The notes under the pieces are model-generated. The model was not told the origin of the DNA. It ran no database searches and saw only the letters and a list, made by a program, of their open reading frames with translations. A stretch of 64,000 nucleotides of DNA, taken from contig NZ_PWAA01000063.1 in assembly GCF_003031585.1 (NCBI RefSeq), forward strand, positions 1 through 64,000. The letters run 5' to 3'. The translations under genes and the position numbers were made by a program. The DNA comes from Thalassobius sp. I31.1. Lineage in GTDB: Bacteria > Pseudomonadota > Alphaproteobacteria > Rhodobacterales > Rhodobacteraceae. Numbering within the stretch: the stretch's first letter is position 1; every line of letters starts with the position of its first letter. This document shows positions 59,925 through 64,000 of the stretch, piece by piece.

Positions 59925-61211
59925 ATGGCGCTCGATACCCCTGATAACATTCTGTCTTATGACGCCCCGAAGAAAGATCTGTATGAAGTGGGTGAAATGC
60001 CCCCGATGGGCCATGTGCCAAAGCAGATGTATGCCTGGGCCATTCGCCGTGACCGTCAGGGCGAACCTGAACAGGCGATGCAAACCGAAGTGGTAGATAC
60101 ACCAACACTTGATAGCCACGAAGTTCTGGTCATGGTTATGGCTGCCGGTGTGAACTACAACGGCATTTGGGCCGGTCTTGGCGTGCCGGTCAGCATGTTT
60201 GACGTACACAAGCAGGATTACCACGTTGCCGGTTCCGATGCCTCTGGGATCGTCTGGGCCGTTGGCGATAAGGTGAAAAGCTGGAAAGTTGGCGACGAAG
60301 TTGTCATCCACTGTAACCAGGATGATGGCGATGACGAAGAATGCAACGGTGGTGATCCGATGTATTCCCCAAGCCAGCGGATCTGGGGTTATGAAACCCC
60401 GGACGGATCTTTCGCACAATTCACCCGCGTTCAGGCACAACAGCTTTTGCCGCGTCCAAAGCACCTGACCTGGGAAGAAAGCGCTTGCTACACGCTGACC
60501 CTTGCAACCGCTTATCGGATGCTTTTCGGTCACCACCCACATGAACTGAAGCCAGGTCAGAATGTTCTGGTCTGGGGCGCGTCCGGTGGTCTGGGGTCCT
60601 ATGCGATCCAGCTGGCGAACGCGGCGGGTGCAAACGCCATTGGCGTGATCTCGGGCGAAGACAAGCGTGACTTTGTCATGGGGCTTGGTGCGAAAGGCGT
60701 GATCAACCGGAAAGAGTTTGATTGCTGGGGGCAGTTGCCAACTGTGAACACACCGGAATACGACGCCTGGTTCAAAGAAGCCCGCCGTTTCGGTAAGGCG
60801 ATCTGGGACATCACCGGCAAAGGCAACAACGTAGACATCGTTTTTGAACACCCGGGTGAGGCAACGTTCCCCGTGTCCAATCTCGTCTGTAAAAAAGGCG
60901 GCATGGTTGTGATCTGCGCGGGCACTACCGGTTTCAACTGTACCTTTGACGTGCGTTACACCTGGATGCATCAGAAGCGTCTGCAAGGCAGCCACTTTGC
61001 GCACCTCAAGCAGGCTGCCGCAGCGAACAAACTGATGATTGAACGCCGCATCGCACCATATATGTCCGAGGTTTTCCCATGGGCTGAAATTCCGGCAGCG
61101 CACACCAAGATGTATCGCAACGAACATAAGCCAGGGAATATGTCCGTGCTGGTGCAAGCGCCACGCACAGGGCTGCGTACTTTGGAAGATGTGCTCGAAT
61201 CAAATAAGTAA
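59925..61211 (+). CDS. ccr: Crotonyl-CoA carboxylase/reductase
   Basis: 428 residues from ATG 59925, preceded by TGAGGAGGTCC. MDR fold with VWGASGGLGSYAIQLANAAG for NADPH. ADGxx-type markers of Ccr are WDITGKGNNVDIVFEHPGE and FNCTFDVRYTWMHQKRLQGS. It turns crotonyl-CoA, CO2 and NADPH into ethylmalonyl-CoA, the key step of acetyl-CoA assimilation by the ethylmalonyl-CoA pathway, as found in Rhodobacter sphaeroides and relatives. Length and order match the family closely. Confidence 0.96.
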   Translation: MALDTPDNILSYDAPKKDLYEVGEMPPMGHVPKQMYAWAIRRDRQGEPEQAMQTEVVDTPTLDSHEVLVMVMAAGVNYNGIWAGLGVPVSMFDVHKQDYHVAGSDASGIVWAVGDKVKSWKVGDEVVIHCNQDDGDDEECNGGDPMYSPSQRIWGYETPDGSFAQFTRVQAQQLLPRPKHLTWEESACYTLTLATAYRMLFGHHPHELKPGQNVLVWGASGGLGSYAIQLANAAGANAIGVISGEDKRDFVMGLGAKGVINRKEFDCWGQLPTVNTPEYDAWFKEARRFGKAIWDITGKGNNVDIVFEHPGEATFPVSNLVCKKGGMVVICAGTTGFNCTFDVRYTWMHQKRLQGSHFAHLKQAAAANKLMIERRIAPYMSEVFPWAEIPAAHTKMYRNEHKPGNMSVLVQAPRTGLRTLEDVLESNK

Positions 61212-61232
61212 ATCCGTCTTTCTGATGGTCTG

Positions 61233-61283
61233 AACGGCGTCCTTTGGGGCGCCGTTTCCCGTTTGGGCCTTCAGAACGGGAAA
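61233..61283. terminator. Two hairpins after ccr
   Basis: AACGGCG (61233-61239) pairs with CGCCGTT (61250-61256), then TTTCCCGTT (61255-61263) with AACGGGAAA (61275-61283). The second stem is followed by AAAAATATTTTG, so they may end transcripts from both directions. The rest of the 211-bp gap holds no gene. Confidence 0.55.
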
Positions 61284-61422
61284 AAATATTTTGCCTTAAG
61301 AAAGCTTTATAAACAGCCCCCTCGCTGTTTTCGGGGAGTTGAAATCTGTGAGTTTGCTAAAAATTTTACTCGTGCTAGGGTTGTGTTAAGGTTTTGTTAA
61401 CGACTGGAAAAGAGAGTCTGTT

Positions 61423-61638
61423 ATGAAGAATGACTGGATACTGGATGTTCTGACCGATCTGAAAACCTTTGCTCAGCAAAATGGTATGCAGGCGCTGTCT
61501 GAACATCTGGATGACACAACCCTGGTTGCAGCGTCTGAGCTGGCCAATCAGGGCGGAGGAGAGCGGGATCAGACCTTCGGGAACATCACGACGTCTGGAA
61601 GGACTAATCGATACCATCCATCAGGCCCGGACGCTTGA
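61423..61638 (+). CDS. Small protein preceding luxR
   Basis: 71 residues. The first ~43 (NDWILDVLTDLKTFAQQNGM, EHLDDTTLVAASELAN) form two amphipathic helices and look conserved in type among roseobacter small proteins near luxR. The last ~27 residues overlap the luxR frame and look like chance sequence. AAGAGAG lies before the ATG. Its 3' end overlaps luxR by at least ~70 nt, which suggests translational coupling. Function unknown. Confidence 0.6.
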   Translation: MKNDWILDVLTDLKTFAQQNGMQALSEHLDDTTLVAASELANQGGGERDQTFGNITTSGRTNRYHPSGPDA

Positions 61639-62296
61639 AGAACTTCAGGCTGTTATAATCAGCCTGCGTGATCTCTACGAAGTAGAACATCTGATTTACC
61701 ATTCGGTGAACAGTACAGGGCAGCAATATGCCGCCCTGACATATGATCCGACCTGGGTCGAAAAATACACGGCAGATCGGTTCGAACGTATCGATCCGGT
61801 GGTGCAGGGGTGTTATCAGCGGTTCAATCCTGTGGACTGGAAGCAGCTGGACTGGTCTACAAAATCATCCCGCGAATTTCTGGAAGAAGCCCGGGCGGCC
61901 GGTGTCGGAAATCAGGGATTGTCTGTGCCCATTCGCGGCCCCAGCGGCCAATTTGCGCTGTTCACTGTGAATCACCGCTGCGATGACCCGGCCTGGCGGA
62001 AGTTTAGCCGCCATTCTGTGCAGGAACTTCTGCTGGTGGCCCATTATGTGAACCAGAAGGCGCTGGAACTGGAACGCGGCACGGATGTCGTGCCGGGGCA
62101 GCCCCTGTCCCCTCGCGAAACCGATGCGCTGACCATGCTTGCCCTTGGTTACAGTCGGGCCAGGGCTGCTGAGCGGCTGAATATTTCCGAACATACACTG
62201 CGGGTCTATATCGAAGGGGCGCGTTTCAAGCTTGGTGCCCTGAATACCACCCATGCCGTCGCCCGTGCCCTTGTGAAAGGTCTGCTTGTCGTCTGA
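61511..62296 (+). CDS. LuxR-family autoinducer-binding regulator
   Basis: 261 residues from ATG 61511, though the conserved protein seems to start near 61600. The autoinducer domain is visible from about LIDTIHQARTLEELQAVIIS through WVEKYTADRFERIDPVVQGC and QGLSVPIRGPSGQFALFTVN (Trp, Tyr, Asp and Gly positions kept). The LuxR-type HTH is LSPRETDALTMLALGYSRAR followed by AAERLNISEHTLRVYIEGAR. The N-terminal residues before the domain are antisense to no gene but overlap the small ORF. A strong GGAGGAGAG (61555-61563) faces no ATG, GTG or TTG; ATC at 61568 sits at the right distance. Confidence 0.82.
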   Translation: MTQPWLQRLSWPIRAEESGIRPSGTSRRLEGLIDTIHQARTLEELQAVIISLRDLYEVEHLIYHSVNSTGQQYAALTYDPTWVEKYTADRFERIDPVVQGCYQRFNPVDWKQLDWSTKSSREFLEEARAAGVGNQGLSVPIRGPSGQFALFTVNHRCDDPAWRKFSRHSVQELLLVAHYVNQKALELERGTDVVPGQPLSPRETDALTMLALGYSRARAAERLNISEHTLRVYIEGARFKLGALNTTHAVARALVKGLLVV

Positions 62297-62393
62297 TCCT
62301 AACGACAGATTAACGCCCCGGACCGGGGCTTCATCACATCTTTGAAGGCTCTGCTTCTGATGATTGCCAGTTACGCAATCACGGAGGCCCCCC

Positions 62394-63014
62394 TTGCTCA
62401 GATATCTTTATGCCGATGCGCTTTCCACTTATCCCAAGCTGCGCGACACGATGTTTCGCGATCGTGCTGCACAGTTCAAAGGGCGGCTTGGCTGGGATGT
62501 GCATGTGAACCGGGCGGGTGAAGAACGCGACGAATATGATCTGATGAACCCGCTTTATGTAATCTGGCAGCAACCCGATGGCAGTCATGGTGGTTCCATG
62601 CGTTTCCTGCCGACGGTGGGGCGCACGATGGTGAATGATCATTTCAGCGACCTCAGCGACGGGCAAAACATCGAAAGCCCCCTGATCTGGGAATGCACAC
62701 GGTTTTGCCTGGCCCCGGGGGCTGCTGCGAAAGTGTCTGGTGCCCTGATGCTGGGCGGGCTGGAACTGGGGCTTGGCCATCATCTGACCCATGCGGTTGG
62801 CGTGTTTGATCACCGGATGGTGCGTGTCTATCGCCGTCTGGGCTGGGGGCCAACGGTCATGGGAAGCACGGGGCAGGGGCGTGATGCAATCAGTGTCGGG
62901 CTTTGGGAATTTACCCCGGAAATCCGCACAGGGCTGTTGCAACGCACGGGGATTGGTCGTGACGTGTCACAGCATTGGTATGATCGCGCATTCAGTGCCT
63001 GTAAATCCGCCTGA
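62394..63014 (+). CDS. Acyl-homoserine-lactone synthase (LuxI family)
   Basis: 206 residues from a TTG at 62394, set by GGAGG (62383-62387) 6 nt upstream. LuxI residues are in place: R-x-x-x-F in RDRAAQFKGRLGWDV (with the conserved W), acidic ERDEYDLMNP, R in GGSMRFLPTVG, and E/R in WECTRFCLAPG. It makes an AHL from SAM and an acyl-ACP or acyl-CoA; the acyl length cannot be read. 97 nt after luxR. Confidence 0.92.
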   Translation: MLRYLYADALSTYPKLRDTMFRDRAAQFKGRLGWDVHVNRAGEERDEYDLMNPLYVIWQQPDGSHGGSMRFLPTVGRTMVNDHFSDLSDGQNIESPLIWECTRFCLAPGAAAKVSGALMLGGLELGLGHHLTHAVGVFDHRMVRVYRRLGWGPTVMGSTGQGRDAISVGLWEFTPEIRTGLLQRTGIGRDVSQHWYDRAFSACKSA

Positions 63015-63063
63015 CACCACATGCGGGCTGGTAGTTTCCAGGGGGCGCCTGTAGGTTCCCCCT

Positions 63064-64000
63064 ATGAACACGCCCGCGAATTTTACACTTTCCGATGACC
63101 AGGCCGAAGCCTGGGACAGCCTGACCGATCTGCTGACAGCTGCGGGGGTGAATCTGTCAGATTCCCTGCTGATGCCGCCTCATGATGGCAAAAGCCAGGT
63201 GATGGCGATTATGGGCAAGGCCGGGTCTGGTAAAACCCTGCTGCTGGCAGAGTTCTATAGGGCCCTGGAAGAGGCTGGCGTGAAAATCGTTTCTGGTGAT
63301 TATGAGGGGAAGAAAAAGAAAGATCAGCGCACGCTGGCCATTCTTGCGCCCACAAACAAAGCCGCCAGCGTGCTGCGCAACCGTGGCGTTCCGGCGACCA
63401 CTATTCACCGTATTCTCTACACGCCGGTCTATGATCCCGAGTATGAAAAGATCGCGGACTGGCTGGCCGGTGAAGGCGAGAAACCCGAGATCGAAGGCCT
63501 GACGGATGCAGCCCTGGATCGGGCCTGGGAGTTCTATCAAACCAACAAATCTATCCCAGGGGCGTTGGCCGTGGCCGGGCTGCGTGGGTCTGATTTTATC
63601 ACCGGGTGGAAACGCCGTGATGATCCGCTTGATATCGGGTTTATTGACGAAAGCTCCATGCTGGATGAACGCCAGTTTGAAGATCTGAAAGAGATCTTCC
63701 CAACGCTTGTGTTGTTTGGTGATCCGGCCCAGCTTGCGCCAGTTGGTCAGTCTGGTTCGATGGTTTTTGATCATCTGCCGGCAAAACACAAAATGGAATT
63801 GTCACGGGTACACCGGCAGGCGGATGACAGCCCGATCCTGGATCTTGCCCATGCGCTGGCTGATCCACAACTTAGCTTTCAGGACTTTGAAACAATGGTT
63901 TCGGAGGCAGCGCAAAAAGATGATCGCGTGGTTCTGGCCCAGCGGGTGGAAAGTGACCTGATGGCGCGCAGTCCGGTTCTCGTCTGGCGCAACGCGACGC
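63064..64000 (+). CDS. RecD-like ATP-dependent DNA helicase (partial, cut by right edge)
   Basis: The frame is open from ATG 63064 to the window end (312 codons). Walker A MAIMGKAGSGKTLLL, motif Ia LAILAPTNKAASVLR, motif II GFIDESSMLDERQFEDL (DE-S-S) and motif III LVLFGDPAQLAPVGQSGSM. This is the superfamily 1B AAA_30/RecD2-like type. Motifs IV-VI lie outside. It starts 49 nt after luxI and may be co-transcribed. Confidence 0.88.
   Translation, partial: MNTPANFTLSDDQAEAWDSLTDLLTAAGVNLSDSLLMPPHDGKSQVMAIMGKAGSGKTLLLAEFYRALEEAGVKIVSGDYEGKKKKDQRTLAILAPTNKAASVLRNRGVPATTIHRILYTPVYDPEYEKIADWLAGEGEKPEIEGLTDAALDRAWEFYQTNKSIPGALAVAGLRGSDFITGWKRRDDPLDIGFIDESSMLDERQFEDLKEIFPTLVLFGDPAQLAPVGQSGSMVFDHLPAKHKMELSRVHRQADDSPILDLAHALADPQLSFQDFETMVSEAAQKDDRVVLAQRVESDLMARSPVLVWRNAT

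Noticed and set aside
59850-61157. 435-codon minus-strand frame
   Set aside because: Antisense shadow of ccr; histidine-rich, low-quality composition and no family motif.
62297-62393. Possible lux box between luxR and luxI
   Set aside because: The only dyad seen is the short GCCCC/GGGGC hairpin, which does not resemble a lux-type box.

Overview
The window looks like a chromosome segment of a marine-type alphaproteobacterium of the family Rhodobacteraceae (Roseobacter group). The reasons are a crotonyl-CoA carboxylase/reductase next to an ethylmalonyl-CoA mutase, a LuxR/LuxI pair of the roseobacter kind, a Hint-domain exported protein, an HvrA-like H-NS protein, an Hsp20-DUF1150 pair and an alphaproteobacterial RNase P RNA. 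Genus and species cannot be fixed from the sequence alone. No rRNA, CRISPR array, phage or complete insertion sequence was seen. There is one tRNA (initiator Met) and one structural RNA (rnpB).

Layout. 0-5.7 kb: a ferric-reductase-like membrane protein cut by the left edge, a glycosyltransferase/DedA-LssY pair, then an AT-richer decayed stretch holding a degenerate reading frame, a transposase fragment, a small gene with an in-frame stop and a Hint-domain protein whose 5' part also has an in-frame stop. 5.7-13.9 kb: a compact, apparently uncharacterised catabolic cluster. It has a LysR regulator, an M29/NicX-like metalloenzyme, an XRE-cupin regulator, a 2-oxoglutarate/Fe(II) oxygenase, an AhpD-like protein, an amino-acid-type ABC transporter, a GST and a creatininase-family amidohydrolase. 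A perfect 14-bp inverted repeat lies in front of the oxygenase. 13.9-30.5 kb: housekeeping genes (nuclease, rimO, argD-argF, gnd, NUDIX, hrpB, meaB, EamA transporter, lipase-like protein, purE-purK, YdcH) plus a two-part beta-helix/membrane protein and an orphan Aer-type PAS protein.

30.5-45.5 kb: hsp20-DUF1150, gatC-gatA, a lipoprotein, an amidase, rnpB, rpmG, acetyltransferases, a HExxH protein, a Bax-inhibitor-1 protein, regulators with conspicuous inverted repeats in their promoter regions, an inositol-monophosphatase family enzyme, choline sulfatase with a divergent LysR, and tRNA-fMet. 45.5-64 kb: an ECF sigma factor overlapping a VWA membrane protein, the glycolate oxidase operon glcDEF with a trypsin-like protease, a second hsp20, a glutamine amidotransferase, deoD, an H-NS-like gene, the ethylmalonyl-CoA pathway genes ecm and ccr around a PlsB-like acyltransferase, a small-ORF/luxR/luxI quorum-sensing locus, and a RecD-like helicase cut by the right edge.

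The most notable signals are these. Both hsp20 genes have ROSE-type RNA-thermometer hairpins at their ribosome binding sites. The 6-14 kb cluster is a self-contained uptake, regulation and degradation unit for an unknown nitrogen compound. luxR lacks a conventional start codon next to its strong Shine-Dalgarno sequence. Two adjacent genes near 4.2-4.6 kb carry in-frame stops in their first 31 codons. Several perfect or near-perfect inverted repeats sit between regulator genes and their likely targets.
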